NCBI GenBank assembly: GCA_964520865.1 | Contig: CAZFOY010000003.1 | Coordinates: 41,103 to 105,102 of the forward strand | Length of the DNA stretch: 64,000 nt | Source of the DNA: CAVQCT01 sp964520865 | GTDB lineage: Bacteria; Zixibacteria; MSB-5A5; GN15; FEB-12 | Direction: 5' to 3' | Shown: piece after piece, positions 1 to 8,108 of the stretch | Position numbering within the stretch: position 1 is the first letter of the stretch | How the letters are laid out: the number at the start of each line of letters is the position of its first letter | Notes under the pieces: model-generated | Databases searched by the model: none | Told to the model about the DNA's origin: nothing | What the model saw: only the letters and a program-made list of their open reading frames with translations | Translations under genes and position numbers: made by a program

Positions 1-59
1 ATCACCAGTCCGAGGAGAATAACTACCCCGACTCGGAATTCGATGTTCTTAGCTGCCAT
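1..59 (-). CDS. MCE/MlaD-family protein, N-terminal fragment
   Basis: Reading leftward from an ATG at 59-57, the frame stays open to the window edge and gives 19 full codons that begin MAAKNIEFRVGVV and run into a hydrophobic stretch (ILLGLV). This short basic start followed by 'E-F-R-V-G' and a single membrane helix is characteristic of MlaD/MCE proteins, the membrane-anchored substrate-binding part of phospholipid ABC transporters that act between the inner and outer membranes. Only the anchor is visible; the MCE domain would lie outside the window. It is downstream of rsgA on the same strand, with a 55-base gap that holds a perfect small palindrome (74-87). The call rests on about 20 residues and is therefore tentative. 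Confidence 0.55.
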   Translation of the reverse strand, partial: MAAKNIEFRVGVVILLGLV

Positions 60-73
60 ATGGGTTACTTATC

Positions 74-87
74 GGTAACTTGTTACC
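74..87. promoter_or_regulatory. 14-bp perfect palindrome upstream of the MCE gene
   Basis: GGTAAC-TT-GTTACC is a perfect 6-bp inverted repeat with a 2-base spacer, 15-28 bases before the putative MCE start codon. It could be a repressor site or a small hairpin that affects translation. It is also short enough to occur by chance. Confidence 0.2.
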
Positions 88-114
88 ATTTCTTAAATTA
101 ACAACAAACAATAC

Positions 115-1023
115 TTACAGGGTTTCCGCAATCGCACAATAGTTTTCATAACGAAAGGCCGCGATTACACCCTCGCTAACTGCTTCTTTTACAGCACAAT
201 CCGGCTCGTGAATATGTGTGCAGGTAGAAAAACGGCACTCCGCCAGATACGGTTCGAATTCCGGGTAGTAGTGGGGCAGGTCCTCCGGAAGTACTTTGTT
301 GAGTCCGAGGACCTTGAGACCGGGAGAATCCACAATAAATCCGCCGGTCGGGAGTTCATACAGTTCGATCGAAGTTGTAGCGTGCGTGCCTCGGTCGCTG
401 TAGGCCGACACCGCCTTGGTCTTAAGACCGAGTCCCGGTATCAGCTGGTTGAGAAGCGAAGATTTCCCGACGCCGGAGTGGCCGACGAAGATAGTTCGAT
501 GACCGTTGAGATTCTTTCGAAGTTCGTCCAGGCCGGAACCGGACTTGGCCGAAACCAGAAAGACCTGGTAGTCAAGCGATCGATACGTCTCGACAATCTG
601 CTCAAGATCACCGGTCGGCTTGAGATCGACTTTATTGACAATGACGAATGGGGCCATATTGCCGGAAAGCGCGGAGATGATGAACCGATCGATCAGTCCG
701 GTTTTCAGTTCAGGTGATCTTATCGAGACGACAATCGCGAGACGGTCGATATTGGCCGCAATAACCTGAATGCGGCCTTCCATTCCCTTGGCGGGACGGG
801 CAAACCGGCTCTGGCGCGGGAGAACCTTCTCGATCGTTCCCCGGTTGTCATCACTGAGGCTGAAGAGGACGTTGTCCCCCACCGCAACCGGCGTCACCGC
901 GTCGCTCTCGGTTTTCACTTTTTGTCTGATCTCGCACTTCATCCGGGTTCCGTCTTCCGACCGGACCTCGAACAACCGTCCTCTGGTGGCGACAACAATT
1001 CCCTGTTTATGTCGACTCATCAT
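115..1023 (-). CDS. rsgA: Ribosome small-subunit-dependent GTPase RsgA
   Basis: RsgA is a GTPase that checks late 30S maturation and releases assembly factors. About 302 residues fits the family. An N-terminal OB-fold (about residues 8-75) precedes a circularly permuted GTPase domain, in which the G4 motif NKVD (about 132) comes before the P-loop GHSGVGKS (about 183-190) and G3 DSPG (about 234). The C-terminal zinc site has the family spacing C-x4-C-x-H-x5-C (about 265-278). The longest frame would start with TTG at 1029; I prefer the tandem ATGs at 1023 or 1020. No strong ribosome-binding site is visible. It is divergent from the hydrolase gene at 1189. Confidence 0.95.
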   Translation of the reverse strand: MMSRHKQGIVVATRGRLFEVRSEDGTRMKCEIRQKVKTESDAVTPVAVGDNVLFSLSDDNRGTIEKVLPRQSRFARPAKGMEGRIQVIAANIDRLAIVVSIRSPELKTGLIDRFIISALSGNMAPFVIVNKVDLKPTGDLEQIVETYRSLDYQVFLVSAKSGSGLDELRKNLNGHRTIFVGHSGVGKSSLLNQLIPGLGLKTKAVSAYSDRGTHATTSIELYELPTGGFIVDSPGLKVLGLNKVLPEDLPHYYPEFEPYLAECRFSTCTHIHEPDCAVKEAVSEGVIAAFRYENYCAIAETL

Positions 1024-1111
1024 CGACAATCTACGGCAACAGCTTCGGCCTTACAAGCTATTAGTAGCCCTCCGGCCGGGCTTAGTTTCTCATAAATTTC
1101 TGCGAATAAAA

Positions 1112-1140
1112 GATTTCCCCCTGAGTATCAGGAATATAAT
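1112..1140 (+). promoter_or_regulatory. Candidate promoter of the secreted hydrolase gene
   Basis: A perfect TATAAT lies at 1135-1140, about 50 bases before the ATG at 1189. The -35 region at the right distance (about 1113-1118, ATTTCC) is poor, so the call rests mostly on the -10 box. Confidence 0.4.
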
Positions 1141-1188
1141 TTCGGAAGATAAACACCCAAAAAACCAACGTGTAAGGGATACGGGAAA

Positions 1189-2532
1189 ATGAAATCAGTA
1201 AGGTGCTTCGGGCTTTTGATAATGGCTACATTTGCCCTCGCGACCGGGACCATGAGTGCTTCGGAAAGTGATTCTCCCCTGATTCAGCAAGCCACGCTGT
1301 TCATCAACCGGCTCGCCCAAGGTGACTATACTTCGGCGGCGTCCACATTCGACAGCACGATGTCGGCGGCCATGCCGGCCGACAAACTCAAGGAAACCTG
1401 GGAATCAATCCTGGGACAAGCCGGTTCGTTCGATTCGATCGAAAGCACGAGTTTGACGACTCAGGGCGGCTACGATGTCATCGTTGTCACCACAAAATTC
1501 GAGAACATGCGATTAGACACGAAAGTCGTCTTCGACAAATCAGGCAAGATCGCCGGTCTCTGGTTCGCTCCTGCGGCTCCGCGGGTCGGTTACTCGCCGC
1601 CAGCCTATTCGGACAGCTCAAAATTCCACGAATTCGAAGTTAAAGTCGGCTCTGGTGAGTACGCTCTTCCCGGTACCGTCACAATGCCGAACGGATCGGG
1701 ACCTTTTCCCGGAATCATATTGGTTCACGGATCGGGCCCGAACGATCGCGACGAAACGATTGGCCCGAACAAACCGTTCAAAGATATCGCCTGGGGACTG
1801 GCGTCCCGGGGTATCGCCGTACTCAGATACGAAAAGCGTACCCGTGCATTTCCGCAGCAATTTGTCGAAAATAAGGAGAAGTTCACCGTCAAGCAGGAGA
1901 CGATCGACGATGCCGCGGCGGCTGTGAAGCTTCTCGACACGACAAATGGGATCGATCACAAACAGATCTTCGTGCTGGGTCACAGTCTCGGCGGCATGCT
2001 GATTCCACGGATTGCGGAAGTAACGCCGAAAGCAGCCGGATATGTAGTGATGGCCGGCGCGGCGCGACCGCTGGGAGAGGTGGTCGTCGAACAGGTGAGG
2101 TATATTGACTCTCTCAAAGGTCCCCTGACCGATAAAGAGCTTGCAGACCTCGATAGTTTGAAAGCCCAGGTCAAGCTGACTGAGTCACCGAAGTTGACTT
2201 TGAGCACACCGGCATCGGAACTTCCCATGGGAATCAATGCCGCCTACTGGCTTGACCTCCGCGGATATAAACCTGCCGAGGTAGCCACGAAGATCAAGAA
2301 GCCGCTCCTGGTACTTCAGGGTGGCCGAGACTATCAAGTCCCGATAAAGGACTTCGATCTTTGGAAAAAGGCACTCGGATCAGAATCGAATGCAACTTTC
2401 AAACTGTATCCTGATCTGAATCATCTGTTCATTTCGGGCACCGGACCATCGGTTCCGTCGGAGTACGATCAGCCCGGGCACGTTTCCAGGCAGGTGATCG
2501 AGGATATGGCCGCCTGGATCAATCGCAATTGA
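1189..2532 (+). CDS. Secreted alpha/beta hydrolase with N-terminal DUF3887-like domain
   Basis: A 447-residue exported protein. Residues 1-24 form a signal peptide ending near SAS. Residues about 30-120 resemble the small DUF3887 domain that often precedes such hydrolases. The rest is an alpha/beta-hydrolase fold with the oxyanion-loop motif HGSGPNDRDE (about 181-190), the nucleophile elbow GHSLGG (about 264-269) and a late histidine (DLNHLF, near 412) for the triad; an aspartate in GGRDYQ is a plausible third member. Substrate is unknown: related proteins are esterases or peptidase-like enzymes. It is followed by secA on the same strand after 136 bases. The fold is secure and the specific activity is not. 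Confidence 0.85.
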   Translation: MKSVRCFGLLIMATFALATGTMSASESDSPLIQQATLFINRLAQGDYTSAASTFDSTMSAAMPADKLKETWESILGQAGSFDSIESTSLTTQGGYDVIVVTTKFENMRLDTKVVFDKSGKIAGLWFAPAAPRVGYSPPAYSDSSKFHEFEVKVGSGEYALPGTVTMPNGSGPFPGIILVHGSGPNDRDETIGPNKPFKDIAWGLASRGIAVLRYEKRTRAFPQQFVENKEKFTVKQETIDDAAAAVKLLDTTNGIDHKQIFVLGHSLGGMLIPRIAEVTPKAAGYVVMAGAARPLGEVVVEQVRYIDSLKGPLTDKELADLDSLKAQVKLTESPKLTLSTPASELPMGINAAYWLDLRGYKPAEVATKIKKPLLVLQGGRDYQVPIKDFDLWKKALGSESNATFKLYPDLNHLFISGTGPSVPSEYDQPGHVSRQVIEDMAAWINRN

Positions 2533-2668
2533 ATTGACGCCGGTCGAAGTCGAGCACTAATCGCATGTAACCGACTGTCTTACGTCATGTCGTTCGGTGC
2601 AACGGGCTGTTGCCTTTTGGTCGAGAATTTTGTATCCTCTCACTGGTGAATCAGTATAACCAATTGGG

Positions 2669-5650
2669 ATGCCAATGATTTCAAATGTTATAACGAAAAT
2701 ATTCGGGACCAAGCACGAACGCGACGCCAAGCGGATGCTTCCGCTCGTCGCTGAGATAAATGACTTCTACGACAAGTTACACGGCCTCTCCGAAGAAGAG
2801 CTCCAGGCCAAAACCGACGAATTTCGCAAGCGGCTGGCCGAAGGTGAAACGGTCGAAGATATCATGACCGAAGCATTCGCCGTGGTCAAGGAAGCCTGCC
2901 GCCGGCATGTCGGCAAACGGTGGATGGTGGTCGATCAGGAAACCGAATGGAATATGGTGCCGTTCGATGTCCAGTTGATGGGCGGCATTGCCCTCCACCA
3001 GGGAAAGATTGCCGAAATGGCGACCGGTGAAGGAAAAACTCTCGTAGCCACCATGCCGACCTACCTCAACGCCCTGACGAGCGAAGGGGTCCACATGGTC
3101 ACGGTCAATGACTATCTGGCTCGTCGTGACTCCGAGTGGATGGGCGAAATATATAAGTACCTCGGACTCACCGTTGGTGTCATCCAGAATCAGATGAATA
3201 ACGCCGAACGGCGCGAAATGTATCTCTGCGACATTACGTTCGGCACCGCAAATGAATTCGGATTCGACTATCTCCGCGACAATATGGCCCAGACGGCCGA
3301 AGACCGAGTGCATCGGAACTACCATTACGCGATCATCGACGAGGTCGACTCGATCCTGATCGATGAAGCCCGTACGCCGTTGATTATATCCGGCCAGGTC
3401 GAGTCGTCCGTGCACGACCGGTATCGCCAGATGAAGCCGACTGTTGAAAAGCTGGTCCGCAAACAGACGATGCTGATCAATGACATGCTCGCCAGAGCGG
3501 AACGCATGCTCACCGAAGGAAAATCCGAAAACGAATTCGAGGCCGGGACACTTCTCCTGGCCGCGAATCGCGGCGCACCGAAGAACAATCGGCTGCTCAA
3601 GATCCTCAAAGAATCGGGAATGAAGCGGCTGATGACCGATGTCGAGTCGGCCTACATGCGGGACAAGAAACTGCATGAGGTAGATGAGCGCCTGTATTAC
3701 TTCATCGACGAACGCGAGCACTCAATAGCCCTGACCGATCTGGGGACATCGCAGCTCGATCGCGATGAGCAGAAGCTGTTCGAGATCCCCGATATTTCCA
3801 CGATGCTCTCCGAGGTTGAAGGTGACGAGTCTCTCTCGGTTGAAGAGCGCCAGAAGAAGACCGATGAGATCTATCGGGTGCATTCAGAGGTCTCGGAAAA
3901 AGTTCACGCCATCAATCAGTTGCTTCGCGCCTACTCTCTCTACGAAAAGGATGTCGAGTACGTGCTCGAAAACGAAAAGGTGATGATTGTCGATGAGTTC
4001 ACCGGACGTATCCTTCCGGGACGACGCTACTCCGACGGTTTGCACCAGGCAATAGAAGCCAAGGAAGGTGTGAGTATAGAGGCGGAATCGCAGACACTGG
4101 CGACCATCACGCTCCAGAATTACTTCAGGATGTACGACAAGCTGGCCGGCATGACCGGTACCGCCGAGACCGAAGCTCAGGAGTTTTTCGATATTTACAA
4201 ACTCGATGTCATGGTCATCCCGACCAATATGCCGGTCGTCCGCGATGACCAGGAAGACCAGATCTATCGGACCCGTCGCGAGAAATACAACGCCATCATA
4301 GAGGAAATAGTCGAGCGTTACAACGAGGGTCAGCCGGTGCTGGTCGGAACGGTCACGGTCGACGTCTCCGAGACGTTGTCGAGGATGCTCAAGCGTGCCG
4401 GTGTACCGCACAACGTGTTGAATGCAAAGCAACATCAACGCGAAGCGGAGATTGTCGCCCGGGCGGGCGAGCGCGGTTCAGTGACGATCGCAACGAACAT
4501 GGCCGGTCGTGGCACCGACATTCGACTCGGTGAAGGTGTGGTTGATCTCGGCGGTCTGCATATCGTAGGCACCGAGCGCCACGAGTCCCGTCGAATCGAC
4601 CGGCAGCTGCGCGGACGGTCGGGACGTCAGGGCGACCCCGGGTCATCGATCTTCTTCCTTTCTCTCGAAGACGATCTGATGCGGCTCTTCGGCGGCGATC
4701 GACTTGGCAGTATTATGGATCGACTCGGCGTGCAGGACGGCGAAGTCATCACTCACAAGATGGTGACGCGCGCCATCGAACGCGCCCAAAAGAAGGTCGA
4801 AGCTCAGAACTTTGCCATTCGTAAACACACACTGGAGTACGACGACGTCATGAACGTCCAGCGCAAGTGGATATACGAACGGCGCCTGGCGGCGCTGGAG
4901 CGACCGTCGATCAAAGACGAAGTGGTCGAACTGATCGAAGATGTACTTGACGGACTCATCCGGAGCTACTGCCCCGACAATACCTACCCTGAGCAGTGGA
5001 ATATGAACGGCTTCACCGACGAACTTCGCAAGATTTATCTGCTCAATGTTGAATTCCGCAAAGAGGACGTTGAGAAGCTCACTCAGGAAGCGCTCAATGA
5101 GAAGATCCTTGGCGCGGTCATGCACATTTACTCGCAGAAAGAAACCGCGTACGGCGAAGAGATCATGCGCCAGCTTGAACGGTACGCCGTGCTCTCGACG
5201 ATAGATCATCACTGGCGCGACCACCTTGCGGAAATCGAGGAGCTTCGTGCCGGTATCGGGTTGCGCGCCTACCACGGCGGCATGGGCAAACCGATCGACA
5301 TCTACAAGAAAGAAGCGTTCGATATGTTCGAGCAGATGGTCAACACGATCGACAAGGAGATCGTCAACCTCGTCTACAAACTTCAGGTCAATCTGCCGGA
5401 GAAATCGCGAGCCGAACGGCGTCACCAACCGGCGATGGTGGCGAGTCACGCCGACTCCACGGGCATGGGCATGTCCTCGGGAGCGGTGCAGGCGCCGGAA
5501 GGGGAATCGCCCAATCCGATGGCCCAGGCATCGAAAGCCGGTACCCAGGCCCGGACGATCAAACGCGAGTATCCGAAAGTCGGCCGCAACGATCCCTGTC
5601 CCTGTGGAAGCGGCAAGAAATATAAGAAATGTCATGGCGCGAACGTTTAG
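2669..5650 (+). CDS. secA: Protein translocase ATPase SecA
   Basis: SecA is the motor that pushes unfolded precursors through SecYEG. At 993 residues it is longer than the roughly 840-900 of proteobacterial SecA. Visible signatures are the Walker A-like ATGEGKT (about 117-123), the DEVDSILIDEART helicase II block (about 225), the conserved TNMAGRGTDI and the RQLRGRSGRQGD block in the second nucleotide-binding domain, and a C-terminal zinc tail CPCGSGKKYKKCHG that binds SecB or phospholipid. About 100 extra residues after LIISG (about 245-345, with a charged helix rich in RAERMLTEGK) form an insertion like that of Bacteroidetes/FCB SecA proteins. The ATG at 2669 and one two codons later are both possible starts. 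Confidence 0.98.
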   Translation: MPMISNVITKIFGTKHERDAKRMLPLVAEINDFYDKLHGLSEEELQAKTDEFRKRLAEGETVEDIMTEAFAVVKEACRRHVGKRWMVVDQETEWNMVPFDVQLMGGIALHQGKIAEMATGEGKTLVATMPTYLNALTSEGVHMVTVNDYLARRDSEWMGEIYKYLGLTVGVIQNQMNNAERREMYLCDITFGTANEFGFDYLRDNMAQTAEDRVHRNYHYAIIDEVDSILIDEARTPLIISGQVESSVHDRYRQMKPTVEKLVRKQTMLINDMLARAERMLTEGKSENEFEAGTLLLAANRGAPKNNRLLKILKESGMKRLMTDVESAYMRDKKLHEVDERLYYFIDEREHSIALTDLGTSQLDRDEQKLFEIPDISTMLSEVEGDESLSVEERQKKTDEIYRVHSEVSEKVHAINQLLRAYSLYEKDVEYVLENEKVMIVDEFTGRILPGRRYSDGLHQAIEAKEGVSIEAESQTLATITLQNYFRMYDKLAGMTGTAETEAQEFFDIYKLDVMVIPTNMPVVRDDQEDQIYRTRREKYNAIIEEIVERYNEGQPVLVGTVTVDVSETLSRMLKRAGVPHNVLNAKQHQREAEIVARAGERGSVTIATNMAGRGTDIRLGEGVVDLGGLHIVGTERHESRRIDRQLRGRSGRQGDPGSSIFFLSLEDDLMRLFGGDRLGSIMDRLGVQDGEVITHKMVTRAIERAQKKVEAQNFAIRKHTLEYDDVMNVQRKWIYERRLAALERPSIKDEVVELIEDVLDGLIRSYCPDNTYPEQWNMNGFTDELRKIYLLNVEFRKEDVEKLTQEALNEKILGAVMHIYSQKETAYGEEIMRQLERYAVLSTIDHHWRDHLAEIEELRAGIGLRAYHGGMGKPIDIYKKEAFDMFEQMVNTIDKEIVNLVYKLQVNLPEKSRAERRHQPAMVASHADSTGMGMSSGAVQAPEGESPNPMAQASKAGTQARTIKREYPKVGRNDPCPCGSGKKYKKCHGANV

Positions 5651-5670
5651 CGCCCGGACTAAATCATTGC

Positions 5671-5706
5671 GTCGCAAAAGGCCCGATTCTATCGGGCCTT
5701 TCGCGA
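5671..5706 (+). terminator. Hairpin terminator after secA
   Basis: AAAGGCCCGAT-tct-ATCGGGCCTTT is an 11-bp perfect stem, extended below a mismatch by GTCGC/GCGAC. It begins 20 bases after the secA stop. The T-tract is interrupted, so termination may be partial. Confidence 0.7.
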
Positions 5707-5834
5707 CTCTGTCAGCGCTTTCTTTCGAGCAGGACCGCAAGAAAAATTGTCGCAATGCTTAAATTCGATTTGTAGATTTGACGAAGTGAACCAAGTAGCC
5801 CATAGAGAAATCAAAACAGGAGGAACATTACGCT

Positions 5835-6500
5835 ATGAGAAAGTTAGCTGTAGTTTTTCTTGGCTTAGCTTTAATCGCCACTTTGAGCGGCTGTGCGTCG
5901 ATGAAGAAGCGCGACAAAGGAGCTATCATCGGGGCCGCCGCAGGTGCGATAACCGGCGCGGCTATCGGTAACAAGGCCGGGAGCACGGCCGCCGGCGCAA
6001 TCATCGGAGCGGCTATCGGCGGAGCGGCCGGAGCGTATATCGGAAACTACATGGACAGACAGGCCGACGAGATGCGCCAGGATATCAGGGGGGCAAAAAT
6101 AGAGCGTGTCGGTGAGGGAATCAAGATCACGTTCGCCTCCGGAATTCTCTTTGATATCGACAAATCAAACCTTCGTCCCGAAGCAAAGGCGAATCTTGAT
6201 CAGTTGGCGAGGATCCTCAATAAGTACGACAATACGAATATCCTGGTTGAGGGGCATACCGATTCGACCGGAAGTGCGGAGCACAATATGACACTCTCCA
6301 TCAGCCGTGGAGAGTCGGTCGCGCGGTATCTCGCGGGAGTCGACGTAAATCCGACTCGATTCACGGTCATGGGTTATGGTGAGACACAACCTACGGCGAC
6401 GAACTCGACACCCGAAGGACGGCAGCAGAACCGCCGTGTCGAGATCGCTATATTTGCCAATGACAAACTGAAACAGGTTGCCAAAGAGCGGACCTCGTAA
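5835..6500 (+). CDS. OmpA-family outer-membrane lipoprotein with glycine zipper
   Basis: 221 residues with a lipoprotein signal peptide (lipobox LSGC, Cys about 20). A glycine-zipper membrane segment of repeated GAAxG/GAxIG units (about 30-75) resembles YMGG/Rick_17kDa-type domains. A C-terminal OmpA-like peptidoglycan-binding domain carries FASGILFDIDKS, the EGHTDSTGS loop and the NRRVEI end. It probably tethers the outer membrane to peptidoglycan. A strong AGGAGG at 5818-5823 sets the ATG at 5835. It faces nnrDE, and a shared hairpin lies between them. Confidence 0.93.
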   Translation: MRKLAVVFLGLALIATLSGCASMKKRDKGAIIGAAAGAITGAAIGNKAGSTAAGAIIGAAIGGAAGAYIGNYMDRQADEMRQDIRGAKIERVGEGIKITFASGILFDIDKSNLRPEAKANLDQLARILNKYDNTNILVEGHTDSTGSAEHNMTLSISRGESVARYLAGVDVNPTRFTVMGYGETQPTATNSTPEGRQQNRRVEIAIFANDKLKQVAKERTS

Positions 6501-6513
6501 TTCACAAATGAAA

Positions 6514-6538
6514 GCCCCTTTCCGATTCGGAGAGGGGC
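6514..6538. terminator. Bidirectional hairpin between convergent ompA-like and nnrDE genes
   Basis: GCCCCTTTCCGA pairs with TTCGGAGAGGGGC through a near-perfect 12-bp stem with one G-T wobble. It lies between the two convergent stop codons. On the minus strand it is followed by a T-rich run, so it probably works best for nnrDE. Confidence 0.6.
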
Positions 6539-6566
6539 GTAATCTATCAAACGGTACGCTTGGCCG

Positions 6567-8108
6567 TTATTCCAGCAGGTCGAAAACATCCGGGAAGTAA
6601 TTGATGAGATCCCCGGCTATCATCGTCCGGGCAGTCTGATAACGCGCCGCGAAATCGCCGGCGTAACCGTGAATGTACACGCCGCACACGGCTGCATGGA
6701 TGGGCGATATACCCTGAGCGAGAAACGATCCGATCAACCCTGAGAGCACGTCACCCGTCCCTCCGGTAGCCATACCGGAATTCCCGGTTTGATTGAGATA
6801 ACAGGTGCCATCGATATCCGCGACAATCGTCGGACTCCCCTTGAGCACCAACACCGTCTGGTATTCCAGCGCGAATTTCTTCGCCACCGCTATTCTCTCG
6901 TGAATTTCCTCGGGTGGCATAGCGCCGGTAAGTCGTTTGAATTCTCCCGGGTGAGGGGTGATAACCAGATCGGCCGTCGTCTCTTCGAGAACATTCAAGT
7001 GCCCCTCCAGCGCGTTCAGGCCGTCGGCGTCGACGATGGCGGGCTTCTCCAGTGAAAGCAGCAATCGTCGAACCAATTCAAACGTCTCACGGTGTCTCCC
7101 GACTCCGGGACCGACCACGACTGACTCATGTTCGTCAACCGCTTTTCGGATTTCTCCAAGGCCCCTTAGAGCAAGTGCTCCTTTCTTGGCAACATCGGGA
7201 AGGGCAAGAGTTGTCGCCTCGATCACACCCGAGGCAATTGTCGGAAGCACCGTCTGTGGACAGCCGATCTTCGCGAGCCCGACTCCGGCCCGGAGTGCAC
7301 TCCTTGCGGCCAGGACGGCCGCTCCGGTCAATCCTTGCGATCCGGCCAATATGAATACTTTGCCGAATATCCCCTTGTGGGCATCGGCAGGTCTCTCCGG
7401 AAGTAACTCCGATACAAGCCCCGGTGTAATCAACTCGGTGCCGAGCTGAAATTTATCTACCGTTTGATCGGGGATACCGATTGGCACGACACCAACCGTC
7501 CCGGCAAGCTCGCGTCCGGGGGATACATATAAGCCGAACTTAGGCAAAGCCAGGGAGAACGTAAAGTCCGCGTCGACAACCGCTCCTTCGTGCGTTCCGC
7601 TGTCGGCGTTCAGCCCGGATGGCAGGTCGACTGCGATGATCGGGAGCAACTGATCGTTCATATAATCTATCAACTCGCCGCTCAACCCGCGGGGGGCTCC
7701 TTCGAAACCGGTGCCGAAGATGGCGTCGATGATATAATCGGCGTCCAGTTCGTCCGGAAGTTCAGCTATGGATTTGACTTCATTAATAGGAAGTTTGAGC
7801 TTTAGGGCACGATCGAAATTCAAGCGTGCGTCCGGCGAAAGCTTTTCTTTCGGTCCGAGGTAGTAAATGGAGATCTCGGCCCCGGCCTGGTGCAGATACC
7901 GGGCAACAACGAACCCATCGCCGCCGTTATTCCCTTTTCCGCAGAACACGGCAATCCGAACCCCGCCCGGTGATTCCAGGACATCAGAGAGAATTCGCTC
8001 GGCGATTCCCCTCCCTGCGTTTTCCATCAGCTGTGGTCCCGGAATACCTACTCGTTCGATTGTCTCCTGATCGATCCGACGCATCAGATCGGCGGTGACA
8101 AGCTTCAT
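6567..8108 (-). CDS. nnr: Bifunctional NAD(P)HX epimerase/dehydratase
   Basis: Repairs hydrated NADH and NADPH. The N-terminal YjeF_N epimerase domain (about 1-215) carries PQLMENAGRG and CGKGNNGGDG. The C-terminal ADP/ATP-dependent dehydratase (about 225-500) has a ribokinase-like fold with the hallmark NSGMATGGTGDVLSG near the end. 513 residues is the usual fused length. The ATG overlaps the lon stop in an ATGA arrangement, so the two are translationally coupled as lon-nnr. A hairpin terminator lies just past the stop. Confidence 0.95.
   Translation of the reverse strand: MKLVTADLMRRIDQETIERVGIPGPQLMENAGRGIAERILSDVLESPGGVRIAVFCGKGNNGGDGFVVARYLHQAGAEISIYYLGPKEKLSPDARLNFDRALKLKLPINEVKSIAELPDELDADYIIDAIFGTGFEGAPRGLSGELIDYMNDQLLPIIAVDLPSGLNADSGTHEGAVVDADFTFSLALPKFGLYVSPGRELAGTVGVVPIGIPDQTVDKFQLGTELITPGLVSELLPERPADAHKGIFGKVFILAGSQGLTGAAVLAARSALRAGVGLAKIGCPQTVLPTIASGVIEATTLALPDVAKKGALALRGLGEIRKAVDEHESVVVGPGVGRHRETFELVRRLLLSLEKPAIVDADGLNALEGHLNVLEETTADLVITPHPGEFKRLTGAMPPEEIHERIAVAKKFALEYQTVLVLKGSPTIVADIDGTCYLNQTGNSGMATGGTGDVLSGLIGSFLAQGISPIHAAVCGVYIHGYAGDFAARYQTARTMIAGDLINYFPDVFDLLE

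Noticed and set aside
4643..5755. 370-codon frame antisense to secA
   Set aside because: secA is certain there; the antisense frame has no domain.
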